Assembly (NCBI GenBank): GCA_017506865.1
Contig: JAFCMP010000024.1
Coordinates: forward strand, 372,001 to 436,000
Reading direction: 5' to 3'
DNA length: 64,000 bases
Source of the DNA: Tribonema minus
Lineage: Eukaryota > Sar > Xanthophyceae > Tribonematales > Tribonemataceae
Each line of letters begins with the position of its first letter. Within the stretch, counting starts at the first letter, position 1. Below the pieces are notes generated by a model, which did no database searches, was not told the DNA's origin, and was given only the letters and a program-made list of their open reading frames with translations. Positions 12,178-22,548 of this stretch are shown piece by piece. The position numbers and the translations under genes are program-made.

Positions 12178-13625
12178 AGACTTAATGCTGCATGCACACC
12201 AAGAAGTGCGAGCGCTTCAGTGTGGATCAGGCCCTGCACTGGCTATTTAAAGCTGAACCTGGACTTGCGCACGTGTGTATTTAGTGTGTGTGTGTGTGCG
12301 CATGTGCAAGTGTGTGCGCGTGAACGTGTTTGTTGTACGCTGCATGCTCTTTCGCTGCCACTGGGAGTTTAGCGGCGGTGACGGGAATGGCAGCGACGCG
12401 ATAAACATCGGCACGGCGAAGCCCGGCACCAAGCGGCACGCTGGCAGCAGCGCCACGTCGCGCGCTTGCAGCAGGAGCGTGATTGGTCAAAAACTGAAAT
12501 TCCTGCACTGCTCATAGAGTGCTGGCAAGTGCACACATGCACAAGGAGGGCCTCAATGACGAATATGTGGCCGCCGAGTCACTCGGTCGAGCGCGTGAGA
12601 TCCCATTTTTTTTCCGGTGCCAGACGCGCACATCGATGCTGCAGTATCGGAAGATCACCCATGTAGGGGCCGCTGGTCTTTGTGCAAGGCATACCTACCC
12701 TGCATCATTGAGCGCTCGGCACGAGCATTCACTGATTTGCTGGCAGTGCTCCGCAATCCCCAGGGCCCTAGGCTGTGCGCCAGCATGCCGCGGCGCGCGT
12801 GTGTTCACACGGCGCGATCGATGTGATGCGCACGCTCGTTCCCGGAGTGCGGCACGCACCGCTAGCTAGCAGCTGTGGCAGGCCCTGGCAGCTGACCGTA
12901 CAGTCCTCTCAAAAATATGCTGAGCGTGATATGGTGCCACCACTGTTTGCAATGTGCTCGGCGCGCTCTGGTACAGCTGCTTGAGTATTTGCCGCTTGTG
13001 CCGTGATGATGCCATGCTCTTCTCCCCCCCCTCCCCCCCCCCCCCCCCCTCTGCGTGCAGCCGTACCTCATAACAACAAGGAGAAGCCGCAGATGAACCG
13101 TGGTGACTGCGCCGTGCACCATGATCGCAGACGTGCACCATGGTCAAGGATTAGGCTGCGTGATTATGCTTGCGCGCTTCGTATTCCCTCAGACACGAGG
13201 TTTACAAGCTTGCTCGTACCTTTTAGAACATGAAAACAAGTGTGACATTGCTCAACAAAGGAACTGGGGAGTGCACAAACGGCAGCTCGACTCACTATGT
13301 CAGAGTTTAGCCTGATCTCTGTTGTACAGACTGGCAGGCGCACGCCAATGGCTGGGTGTGACAGCATTTGTAGCTGTTGCTGGCATAAATTTGGTGCTTC
13401 CACAACTGTTCAGAAGGAAGCAGCAACTTACCAACAATGCAGACATGCTACTTGGCTCGATGCTCACAAGCCGACACAGGCATTGTTGCACGCATTGGAA
13501 GCTCAAGCAGCCATTAAGTCTGGCCGCCAAAGAGAGTAGGCCCAAAGCGGTACAAAGACACAAGAGCTCACACATGCCAGGTGCGAAAGCACCGAAGTCA
13601 TGAAGTTGACTGTCCTGAAACCTCA

Positions 13626-13647
13626 GGGCAGCAGCAGCAGCAGCAGC

Positions 13648-13697
<50 letters not shown>
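13626..13697. repeat. CAG/CTG trinucleotide tract
   Basis: Near-uninterrupted cag repeats with one cccagcagcag interruption. Open frames through it encode only poly-Ser, poly-Cys or poly-Ala runs and are not supported as genes. Confidence 0.9.
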
Positions 13698-13924
13698 TGG
13701 TGTGCGTAGGTTCAAGCATCCATTGTGAAGAAGAGAGTGGGCAAGTGGTTGCTTACGCAATATGCTTGATGTGCGAGCAGCTGTCTTTCACTTGCTGAGG
13801 CCTCACGAGCATCAGCATTCAGCAGATGCAAGCCTTAGACTGAGTTCTACGAGTAGCTGCAGTGCAACTGCGAATGGTGTGTCCAAGACTCCGAGCCTTT
13901 GACTGCACATCCTGAAAGAAGTAT

Positions 13925-15648
13925 TTACGCTGTGCAGTTCATCGTCTTGCGCGCGACCGCGCGGCTCGCCGACTCCTCCCACTCGCACCCGTTCGCGAAC
14001 GCCCAGACGAGCACGCCGCCGTGGTCGCGGTCGACCGCCTCCGCGTACACGCCCCGTGGCTCAAAGAGGCGGTGCGCCCTGAGCCACTGCAGGATGCGCG
14101 CGTGGCCGCCGCGCGCAGCGTGCGCCGAGATGGTGCAAGTTGTAGTTGAAGTTGAAGTTGAAGTTTGCAAGCCGCTGCCGCCGCAGACGCGCCCCTCCGC
14201 GCAGCAGCGCTCCGGCACGAGGCGGCCCGCGGCGCGCATCCACGCGAGGACCTCGATGTGCCCGGCGACCGCCGCCGCGCACGCGAGCGCGTGGAAGTCG
14301 TCGCTCGCGCCCGTCGCGAGGCCCCAGTCGACGACGGCGACGTGCCCGTGGGAGGCGGCGCTCAGCAGCAGCGCCGACACGTTGCGGCCGCGCGCGCGCA
14401 GCCACTTGGCCACCGCCACGTGCCCCGCCGCGCCGGCGCTCGCGGCCACCGCCGCGTAGTCGCACGGCGCGCCGTTGGCGGTGGCCCAGTCGAGCATCTC
14501 GACGTCCCCCCTGCCCGCCGCTATCTCGCACACGGTCGCGTCCCAGCCGCAGCCGTTCTCGACGGCCCACTGCAGGACGGCGAAACCGCCGCCGTCCGCT
14601 GCGCACTGCGCGACCTCCGCGCCCACCCACGGGCACCCCCGCTCCCGCGCGTAGCGCAGCACGTCTAGGTGACCCTCGACCGCCGCAAGGGCGCAGACCC
14701 GGCTGTCCCACGGGCACCCGCGCTCGTCTGCGAAGCGCAGCACGTGCAGGTGGCCGTACTCCGCGGCCATGGCGCAGGTGTCCTCGTCCCACGCGCCTGG
14801 TGCGGTGTCTACTAGCCACTCGATGACTTGCAGCTGGCCCCCTGTTGCGGCGTAGGCGCTGACATCCTCGCGATACAAGCCGCTCAGCTCCCACAGCCAC
14901 TTAAGGACCTCGAGCTGCCCGTATCTGGCGGCTTCGCACTGCTCCGGCAGGCCGCACACCCACCCGCGCAGGCGCAGAATCCTCAGCACCTCCAGGTGAC
15001 CGCCCCTAGCAGCGGTCATAGCCATTGCCACGCACGTGATCCCGACACCGGTGTTTGTCGCCCACTGCAGCATCAGGAAGTCGTCTCTCTGCAGCGCCTC
15101 ATCGACTGTGCTGCTGTCCCAAGGGCAATTGTTCGCGCGAGCCCAGAACAGCATGGCGAAGTCTCCCGCCTTCGCTGCCCCCGCGCAAGTCCGTTCGTCC
15201 ATCTCGCAGCCGTGCTCTTGCAGCCACCGCAGGGAGGCAAAGTGGCCGCTGCTAGCGGCGATGGCGCACGTGGTGGCGCTCAACTGGAGCCCCCGCCATG
15301 CTCATCGACGGCCCACTCAATTAGCGAGCGGCTGCTAGTGACGGTCTCGACTGCAGTCTCCATCTTGAGCTGGCCGTAGGACACGTAGCGATAGTGCCAC
15401 CGCTTGCAGCAGGCCAGGAGAATGTAGTGGCCCGGCCCCACGAAAGAGAAGACGTGCTCCAGACACGCATCGTCAAGATCTGCTGCGCCGGGGGGGCAGT
15501 CGGCTTCGCTGGCCACCTCCGAGACCTCCATTGCTATCGGCTCCAGCTGATCGAACGAAGAAATGGCTCCTGGATTGATCTGCAAGGAACCTAGTGCTGT
15601 GGCAAGGCATCCGATCGCCGTAGAGCTGTTGCTGAATACCGTCGTCAC
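13925..15648 (-). pseudogene. F-box-like/ankyrin gene with a 1-nt deletion in a G run (ANK copy 4)
   Basis: A second ankyrin subfamily, closest to the intact gene at 22549-24282. The start is at 15648 (MTTVFSNSSTAIG). The F-box-like part reads LDDACLEHVFSFVGPGHYILLACCKRW. Just after WAVDEHGGG the frame is lost near 15290: the intact paralogue has ggtggtctc where this copy has gggggctc, one base fewer. The following 450 residues of ankyrin repeats are open to 13925. A single base in a G run may be a real frameshift or a base-calling error, so the gene could be functional. The C-terminal half is far GC-richer than copies 1-3. Near 14143-14165 it carries a GAAGTT-type hexamer tract that encodes a Thr/Ser run inside the protein. 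Confidence 0.7.
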
Positions 15649-16538
15649 TTGTGGCGCTGCTGTAGGCGAAAGAGTTGGGAGCCTGTGTGTTTAGCAATTT
15701 CAGTTATATTGTTGAAGTTGGCAGTTGTTGTGAAGGGAGTGAAGTTTCGGCAGTTAGCTAAAGTGAAGTAGAAGTTTTGGTAACAGGCCACAAGAATCTC
15801 TCTCATGTGATGTGCAAGCATTGTCGGCATTGCATTGGTGCACCCCACTTTCCCTTGAAGCCGCCTGTGCTTTTCTACATTAGTGGCGCTGAGAAGACAG
15901 TGCTTTTATTCCAAGGAGTAGTGCATCTGTTTTTATAAATAAATGCAAGGAGAGTATAAGCCGTGCCTAAACTTTGGCTGCTCGCATCATCACGCTGGTC
16001 AGCTGATCATATCTTCACTCTTATGCGAGTGTTGCCATGTCACGTTCAACAAAAGCTCATCGAGCAGCAATCTACACGAGCTAGTAAACCGGCCATTGAG
16101 CGTCTAGTATACAGCGCAATCAAGCCATTGTTACAGTACAGGAACCGTCAAAACGCTCACTGCTTGTTGAACTGTCATCCAGCGTTGCAGCGGCCAATGC
16201 CAGTGCTCAGTGGCATAAAGCACCATACAGGAAGGCAGCAAAACGGACAGATCTCTGAAGCAGTTGGGGGCTCTGCAAACATGGATCATATTTCAAAAGT
16301 CCATTGATGAACAGAAGCTCGCGTGCTGGCGCTTGCACATGTGCAATGGCACGCGCCGGCGCCCCAAACTCTGGATTGATACAGCGGATCTAGTCTGCCC
16401 CCCCCCCTCCTCCCCCCCACCCCCCAACGACACCCCTACTGCACAGCGACGATTGCTGCCACGCCCACTGGTCCCCCTCCCCCCCCCCCCTAACAATGCG
16501 CCTACTGCAATGCGCGCACAATGCACATCGCTGGTGAG
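15649..16538. other. Intergenic region between ANK copy 4 and DUF1499 gene
   Basis: No gene recognised. AT-richer than its surroundings near 15660-15960, which would suit a promoter for ANK copy 4. Broken poly-C runs lie near 16397-16430 and 16475-16490. Confidence 0.5.
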
Positions 16539-19500
16539 CTACGTGCAGTTGGCCTGCAGGTACAGGAGCAGCGCCTTGACGCGCTTGTAGTTGACCCCCA
16601 AATCCCCCTCCCCCACCCGCAGCTCCCCCTGCGCCCAGACCTGCGTGCCGCCGCCCGGGGTCTCCTCGAACCTGATGCCGAGGTTGTCGGGGAAGCCGAA
16701 GAGGAACGACAGGGCCTGCGCGTGCACGTAACCCGGCTCGTCCCTGAAGATCTTGGTCCTGTGGAGACAGGGGGGGGCGGGGGGGGAGGAGGTGGGTGTC
16801 ATTTCCTTCACGTGTACGTTCACCTACACCACCAAAAACAGATACACCACCGTGTCAGTGGTGTCCTTTAGCAACATGAGGCGGTGACAGCGCACAGCTC
16901 AGCTCATGTTGAGGTTGGGTCCTGTTGGGCACTGACGTGGCTGTTCATGTTTTTGCCTCCCAGGTGTCCTTGATTATCACTTCCGGTAACACGTGCAACA
17001 GCCACATGTTCCATGTCTGCTTGGGTTCCTTGATTGTCCATCTCTGGCGCATTGATATGAAGGCTGAATGAGCAGACAAGGCCTCGACTGACTTTGTCCG
17101 TCAGTGCGTTGTGGCGCTGGTCTGCATGAGAGCTGATTCGCAACGCAACATAGCAGCTGCAGCAGCCTCACCACCACTGTGAGCTGCACACCGCCATAGA
17201 GCAAGGCCCATCTATAGTACTCCTTGAGCCTCAAGTTTGCCTTGAGTGTCAGCGTCCGATGATGTTTGTTCCGCCCCCGTGGGCAGTGCAACATTAAGAC
17301 TCCTGCACTGTATGTAGGCAGTGCACTTCGCATGCCCAAGTATCAACCCTTGGCGGCTCAATTCCTACATGAAACACAAACTTCAACTTCAACTATATGC
17401 ATACCTGGGCTGGAGCGCGAGCCACTCGCGCGCTACCTCCTGGCAAGATGCACGTAGATTCCGGTAGCAAGCTGGACATCCACCATCTGGGCTTTTTTGC
17501 GCCCTATGCAAGAGTCGATCAAAAGTACATGCATACCTCCAGGGGCTGAAGCGCAGCAAATTCCTGCATGAACATAAACTGCAACTTCACACTACATGCA
17601 CATGTATACATACCTGGGCTGGAGCGCGAGCCACTCGCGCGCGACCTCCTGAACCTCGGCAGGCGAGGACTTGAACTTGGGCATGCCCAGGTCCGACACG
17701 TTGGTCTTGGTCGGCGCCACGCGCGTGCAGCCGGATGGGTGCGCACTGCAGAGGCAGTGATTCAAAGCAGAAATCAGGGAGGCGCTAGCGCCATTACATG
17801 AACACAAAAAAAGTGCGCCGCACGCGCACGCGCGCGCTGCGCACCGGCAGTCACGTGCGGCGCCACTTCCGGCAGTTTAAACTCACGAGTACAAACATAC
17901 TGCGCGGGCGCGCGTACATGCTCGCCGGGAAGTGCACAAAGCGTGCGTCGGGGCGCATCGCTATGACGCGGACGTGAACATGCAAGAAGCACGCCGACGC
18001 CCGCGCACCGGCAGCCACGCGCAGCATCACTTCAACTACTTGAAGTTACAAGTACTCACTGGCGGCGGCGGCCTCTCTTCAAGTCACGAGTACTACATAC
18101 TGCGCGCGGGCGCACGCACATGCTCGCCGGGAAGTGCACGTAGCGCGCGTCGGGGCGGATCGTGACGACGCGCGCGAGCAGCATGAAAGAAGCGCACCGA
18201 CGCCTGTGCACATCACAACTTCAACTACTTGAAGTTACAAGTTCTTGCTGGCCACACTTCAATCGCAAACGCCCGCTGGCCGCCACGCGCAGCACGCACA
18301 TGCTCGCCGGGAAGTGCACGTAGCGCGCGTCGGGGCGGATCGTGACGACGCGCACGAGCAGCATGACGATGGTCAGGAAGTTGGCGGCGCCGACGGCGAC
18401 GCCGCCCGCGCCCGTGTCCACAAACTCCTTGAAGAAGAGCGACAGCGCCAGGCTCGCGGCGCCCGCGGCGACGCCCTGCAGCAGCAGCAGAGACACGGAG
18501 GACGTTTGCGTGTTCAAAAAAGAGCGTTTCCAGCTGGAGAGTCCGCTGCGCATGGGACGCGTGGAGCTATGGCTGCGTGCGAGATGTGTACTGTGCCAGT
18601 GAACGGTGACGTAAACGATTGGCAGGTATCTCTGCTGGCGGCGCCCCCGGCGGCGCTCTGCAGTGGAGGAGAAACGGAGGAGGCTCGCGCAGTCAGATGA
18701 TGAGGAGCAGTTCTCACTGCTGATATGACGTGCAGAGCTGATACTAGCGTTGCTTCGCTCACGAAGCGCACGGTGCCAGCGAACGGCGACATCAACGGTT
18801 GCAAGCACCTTGCTGGTGGCGCGCGCGGCGGCGCACTGCAGCAACGGAGACACGGAGGGGGCTCACGCGTTGAGATGAAAAGGAGCGGTTGTTGCTGGAG
18901 AGCACGCTGCGCACGGGATGTGGTGTGGAGCTATAACCCGCATTATTGCATTGCGCCGCGGTCTGAGAAGTGGGCAGTCGGGGGGCGTTTGCTGAAGCGC
19001 AGTGCACATGAGATGTGCAAGACCGCTTGTGATGAAGTTCGTTCCTGAGAACCGCTCGCAGCTTAACAAGTGTGAGGTCAGCGAAGCAGCGCAATCAGCG
19101 CAGCAGATCTGGTGCAGTAGCAGCAATGCCGCGGTGCAGTGATTTCGGTCCTGCTGTGCATATTGCTGGCATCTGCACTTGCAGAGAGAACCAAAAATCT
19201 CATGGCCTTACATCCGCGGGCACATGAGAGAGGCCATCATCAGTGCCGCCAGTGCTCAGTGCTTACTGGATGTATGTATGTATGTATAGCGCGCTTTGCA
19301 ATGATGTGACGATCGATAGTGCGCGCAGCTGCGCGCATCACAGCGCAGCTGCGAGGGTGGTTTGCTCAGGGGATGGCAGCCATCGCCTCCAGAACGTAGC
19401 TGTAAAGCGGTGAATACGCTGCCACATAGATGCAACAAATTTTAATCAGATCAGGATGTGAACGCCACTAATGTTTAGGCTGGTCAACAGAGTGGAAGGG

Positions 19501-20186
19501 TACAGGTGGCTCGGGGACTGATGAATTGCCAGTAGATGGCTCGTGTTGTGTCTGAACTCTGCCTTGAAGGACAGTGCGTACGACGAAGGATGGGACGCAT
19601 TTGTGGACTAAACACAAGCACTTGGGTAGTGTATAGGCTTTCAAGGTTAATACGGTCGCCATTTGGGATTTGCCTCAGGCTTTCAGGAACACCCAATCAA
19701 TCAGACAGCCATGCCGCATCTGAGCAGCGCCTGAAGATTCTGTCCGCGTAAACGCACAATAAATTGACTGGCAGCCATTGCTATGCAGCAGACAACGCTG
19801 GTTTTCGATGAAGTCGGCAGTGCCCGAATAATATACAGCTTTCGCATGCAACCTCTTCCGGACGCCGCTAGCCACTGCAGACATCGCGCAGACAACGCAC
19901 AGCGCCTAGCACACCAGCAGTACTCTCTTTAAAGGACATGGACTCAGCAGTCTCGCTGCTCGGCACTCACAGGGAGGTGGCCCGAGTACGCCGCGAGAAT
20001 GATCTCAGCACCAGCTGCGATCGTAATGCCTCCAAGCGGCGCCTGCAAGCCCATGTGGGGCATGCTTCCACTCCTGGTGCTGTGTCTGGGTTGCTGCCTG
20101 TGTAAGGTGGGCAGCTGGAAACCTTCGGCGTGGCGGGCGAGGAGAAGAGAGCTTAGAGCTGCAGCAACGCCAGCTTTAACGTGCAT
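16539..20186 (-). CDS. Plastid-targeted DUF1499 membrane protein (4 exons)
   Basis: Reconstructed exons on the minus strand: 20186-19971, 18475-18300, 17745-17614 and 16758-16539, phases 0, 2, 2, giving 247 residues. Every junction is GT-AG. The start MHVKAGVAAALSSLLLARHAEGFQLP looks like a signal peptide followed by an AEGF junction, the pattern of bipartite targeting to red-algal-type complex plastids. Exon 2 encodes hydrophobic, probably membrane-spanning segments (ANFLTIVMLLVRVV). Exons 3 and 4 carry the DUF1499 domain: ending FRDEPGYVHAQALSFLFGFPDN, then GELRVGEGDLGVNYKRVKALL, which matches the family hallmark of a D-GVN-KRV motif near the C-terminus. The biochemical function of DUF1499 is unknown to me; plant and algal members are often thylakoid or plastid proteins. 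Introns 1-3 contain degenerate copies of adjoining exon edges (see separate entries). Confidence 0.72.
17401..17440 (-). repeat. Copy of DUF1499 exon 3 donor edge inside intron 3
   Basis: The stretch acctgggctggagcgcgagc and the following 15 or so bases match the last bases of exon 3 plus its splice donor at 17612-17645. A TTCAAC-type run (near 17380-17395) sits directly beside the copy, on its intron side. Confidence 0.75.
17463..17520 (-). repeat. Dispersed short repeat, copy A
   Basis: Reverse-complement copy of a dispersed element also seen at 36676-36783, 50772-50915 and 53625-53690. The shared core reads gcgcgaaaaagcccagatg with variations, preceded by a ttgattctcgctcag-like edge. It lies in an intron of the DUF1499 gene. 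Confidence 0.6.
17917..18240 (-). repeat. Two copies of DUF1499 exon 2 donor edge, with palindromic spacers
   Basis: The last 60 or so bases of exon 2 (18300-18363; start catgctcgccgggaagtgca on the plus strand) recur at about 17917-17985 and, almost perfectly, at 18119-18185, each with the donor-side flank. The spacers contain aacttcaactacttgaagtt-like palindromes (near 18029-18050 and 18211-18230) whose arms AACTTCAA and TTGAAGTT could pair. Confidence 0.85.
18594..18930 (-). repeat. Two copies of DUF1499 exon 2 acceptor edge in intron 1
   Basis: Around 18630-18690 and 18808-18870 the DNA repeats the end of intron 1 and the beginning of exon 2 (minus strand: CTGCAG then GGCGTCGCCGC-like sequence, and the upstream CCTCCGTGTCTC pyrimidine tract). 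The copies extend further and resemble each other, sharing gtgccag-gaacgg-gac-t-aacg at 18594 and 18774. Both keep a CTGCAG acceptor. Confidence 0.75.
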
Positions 20187-20883
20187 CGAGTGTGTTCAGC
20201 TGGAGCCAGCGCGTTTGGTCACAGCTCTCGCGCTCTTTGAAGTTTTAGTTCAAAGGTGTGACGTTCCCCTTCCTGCCCATTTTTATTTTATTTTTGGAAT
20301 TTTTTTGAATGAAGAAAAAAAAAGCATAGAGCGCAAGAGCCTGCATTCACCCATCATGTGCTTTTTTATATGATATAAAGGGCACTGCTCAAAGGTTGTG
20401 CAGTGCGCTGCTGATGCATATGGTTGTTGTGTATGGCTAATCTGCACTATCCTTAGATCAATGCTGACGACCTATGGCGCACTGATATCGACATAATGCG
20501 TCGCTGAGATCTGATGAATGTTGCAACTTGGTTGTCAGTAACGTATGCACATAGCGCATCAGGTGTGCAGTTCCATCACACGCAGGCTGTCAAGATGAGT
20601 GCAATGCAACACAGCGGCTCTGCCCGGCAGTCCATCTTCCTTCACTGCCCCAAGCCATAATGCGACACCACATGCCTGCATGCTAAAGTGAGCTGTAGCT
20701 TGGTAGCTGCTCGCACTTGGCGAACCACCCTGCTTGTCACTGGGACGATCAGGCTGACCCTGTCGGTTCAGTGGAGCAGCGCCACCTCAAATGCGCATGT
20801 GCACCACCTGCCGCCCGCTGCTGCGCAGCTTGCCCCGTTCGCAGCCGCTAGCACCCGCCGCGAAGGCGACATCACCATCACCA
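20187..20883. other. Intergenic region between DUF1499 start and SIS gene end
   Basis: No gene recognised. AT-rich stretches near 20280-20320 and 20370 could form part of the DUF1499 promoter. Confidence 0.45.
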
Positions 20884-22444
20884 TCACTCGAGGTTCGTGT
20901 GCCGCGCCGTCGCCGCCTCAGCGCTCAGCCCCAGCGCGTCCACCAGCAGCACGCACGCGACGTCAAACCACAGCTGCAGCGCGAGCTCGAAGCTGCTGCC
21001 CATGAGCAGCGCGCTCCCCCCCTCCCCCCCCCCCCACCACCACCATGCCCCCCTCCCCCCCCGCCCGTCTCCGACGCCGGCAGGCACGTCGCCGGAACCT
21101 GCAGCACGACATCCGCAATCTCCGCCGCCGCCGCTGGGGGTTGAGATGTGATGATGAGAACGCGCGCGCCGGCGTGGCGCGCCTCGCGGCTCAGCGCCGC
21201 GACGGTGCTGAAGTAGCCCGGGCCCGCGGTCGCGATGAGGAGGTCACCGGCGCCGACGGCGCTGCACGTCATCTCGCCCACCACGGACACCTGTGCGCAT
21301 GCGGGGAGCGTCACAGTTGAGGTTTCGAGTGTGACGACGCGGGGCGGGAGGTGATGACGTTTGCTTCTCATTGCGGAACGATCGCAGGGGACGGAGCTGG
21401 CTGTGGCATTGAAGTTGGTGATGCTGAGGGGGCATATTGTCACCCACCTTGCCGGGCAGCTGCAAGGGCGTCGCCCTGTGACTGGCACACGTGTAGTGCT
21501 GTGCATCAGAATCAGAGGCCGCCAACAGTGCAGATCCCACTCATTCTCATTGCAAGGCAGCTGAAGGGGCGTCACAGTTGAAGTTCCACGCATGAGAGAG
21601 AGTCTCCAGCGCATGTCATTAAAGCATGCAACGACACGTGCACAACAACATTGAGCTCGCTCGTTCAAACAGGATGCGGTGGTTATGGCAGCGTTTAGTT
21701 CAAGATTATCTCGTATGCGCAAGCGCAGGTGGCAGGCAATCATGGGGTGGCACATAACTTTGTGCACTGCTGCTTATTGTAGGTATGTGCATCAGATCAG
21801 AAAAGCCGCTATCGATTTGCTAGGTAGCGCTGATTACGTAGAGAACTGCTGCTAGCAATATCCGAAGACATGCAGACTTATACCGAGCCTTTGTGGCCAT
21901 CAGAGCACCAGCGTCTGGTGACGCGGTTATTGCCAAGCACTGAAGCGCTATCATGCTCTCATGTCCTTTGTGCATGGTTTGCTTCAGCCATCTGCAGCCA
22001 TCAGCGCCATAGTGGCGCCCTTTTCTCCAATCATGACGGGCTGGAGCGCGGTCAGTCACTCCGGCGCCCGCTGATGAAATTCTTACGCTCAGTCTGCTGT
22101 ATCTCCAGTCTAGATGTTGTGCACCAAGGGAGGCGGTGTTCACACTTTGTACATGAAAACTCAGTACAGTGATTCTGTACAACACAAACACATGCTTGCA
22201 GACAGCTCGGGGTCACCCTCCTTGCGAATCGAGCACCGACCTGCAGACCCATATGAAACAGCCTCATGGCGAATCCCTTGATGGCAAGTCCTTCTCTGCC
22301 AACTCCGTAGACGCAGATCCGTTTGGCACCTTTCACCTCCTCGATCAACTGCACAGCCGCCCCTTGAGCAGCCGTCACATTTTCCTGCAGCTCCTTCAGC
22401 GCTTCTGCCAGCACGGAGCAGTACTTGTCTGTCTCGTCTGGCAT
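20884..22444 (-). CDS. SIS-domain sugar-phosphate isomerase, 6-phospho-3-hexuloisomerase type
   Basis: Exon 1 is 22444-22241 (68 residues; start MPDETDKYCSVLAEAL). Exon 2 starts at 21290 after a GCACAG acceptor; both are phase 0. The joined protein reads RICVYGVGREGLAIKGFAMRLFHMGLQ then VSVVGEMTCSAVGAGDLLIATAGPGYFSTVAALSREA, a clear SIS fold of the 6-phospho-3-hexuloisomerase/HxlB type: the VYG-GREG phosphate loop, the VGE-T segment, and GDLLIA-(S/A)G. The C-terminal part (SALLMGSSFELALQLWFD, stop at 20884) fits the family but lies in a different frame from exon 2. The switch falls in poly-C runs at about 21017-21062, so an indel or sequencing error in the homopolymer is the simplest explanation. 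HxlB interconverts hexulose and fructose phosphates in the ribulose monophosphate pathway; whether that is the substrate here is unknown. Confidence 0.7.
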
Positions 22445-22548
22445 GTTGGCGAGGCGATGAAAAGCACCTTCACCAACTTCTCGCAACTTCAACTGTAACC
22501 GCCGCCAACTTCTCGCCAAACTGGGGCACCAGAGCAACAGCGCAAAGC
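22445..22548. promoter_or_regulatory. Head-to-head intergenic gap, probable bidirectional promoter
   Basis: Only about 104 nt separate the start codons of the minus-strand SIS gene (22444) and the plus-strand ankyrin gene (22549). Both promoters must lie within this gap or within the transcribed leaders. I see no clear TATA box. The tract cttcaccaacttctcgcaact and a near copy gccaacttctcgcc occur inside it. Confidence 0.45.

Larger units (their letters stand above)
11119..13924. other. Intergenic region with simple and tandem repeats
   Basis: No gene recognised. It holds two short tandem duplications: a unit of about 49 nt repeated once at 11337-11435 and a unit of about 34 nt repeated once at 12109-12177. 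It also has a GT-rich tract near 12280-12330, a C-rich run near 13024-13049 and a long CAG tract near 13626-13697. Several open frames cross the CAG and C tracts but look like repeat artefacts. Confidence 0.5.

Noticed and set aside
12270-12380. GT/CA-rich tract as a possible regulatory or Z-DNA element
   Set aside because: A short, imperfect dinucleotide run with no gene nearby. Nothing beyond base composition supports a function.
14061-14900. Long Arg/Gly/Ala-rich open frames overlapping ankyrin copy 4, and similar ones at 23541-24128 and 26379-26822
   Set aside because: They lie antisense to, or in other frames of, clear coding sequence in very GC-rich DNA. Their composition is the expected shadow, with no recognisable domain.
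16521-16871. Plus-strand frame over DUF1499 exon 4 (LRAVGLQVQEQRLDALVV...)
   Set aside because: Complement of the DUF1499 terminal exon, whose GDLGVNYKRVKALL motif and in-phase splicing favour the minus strand.
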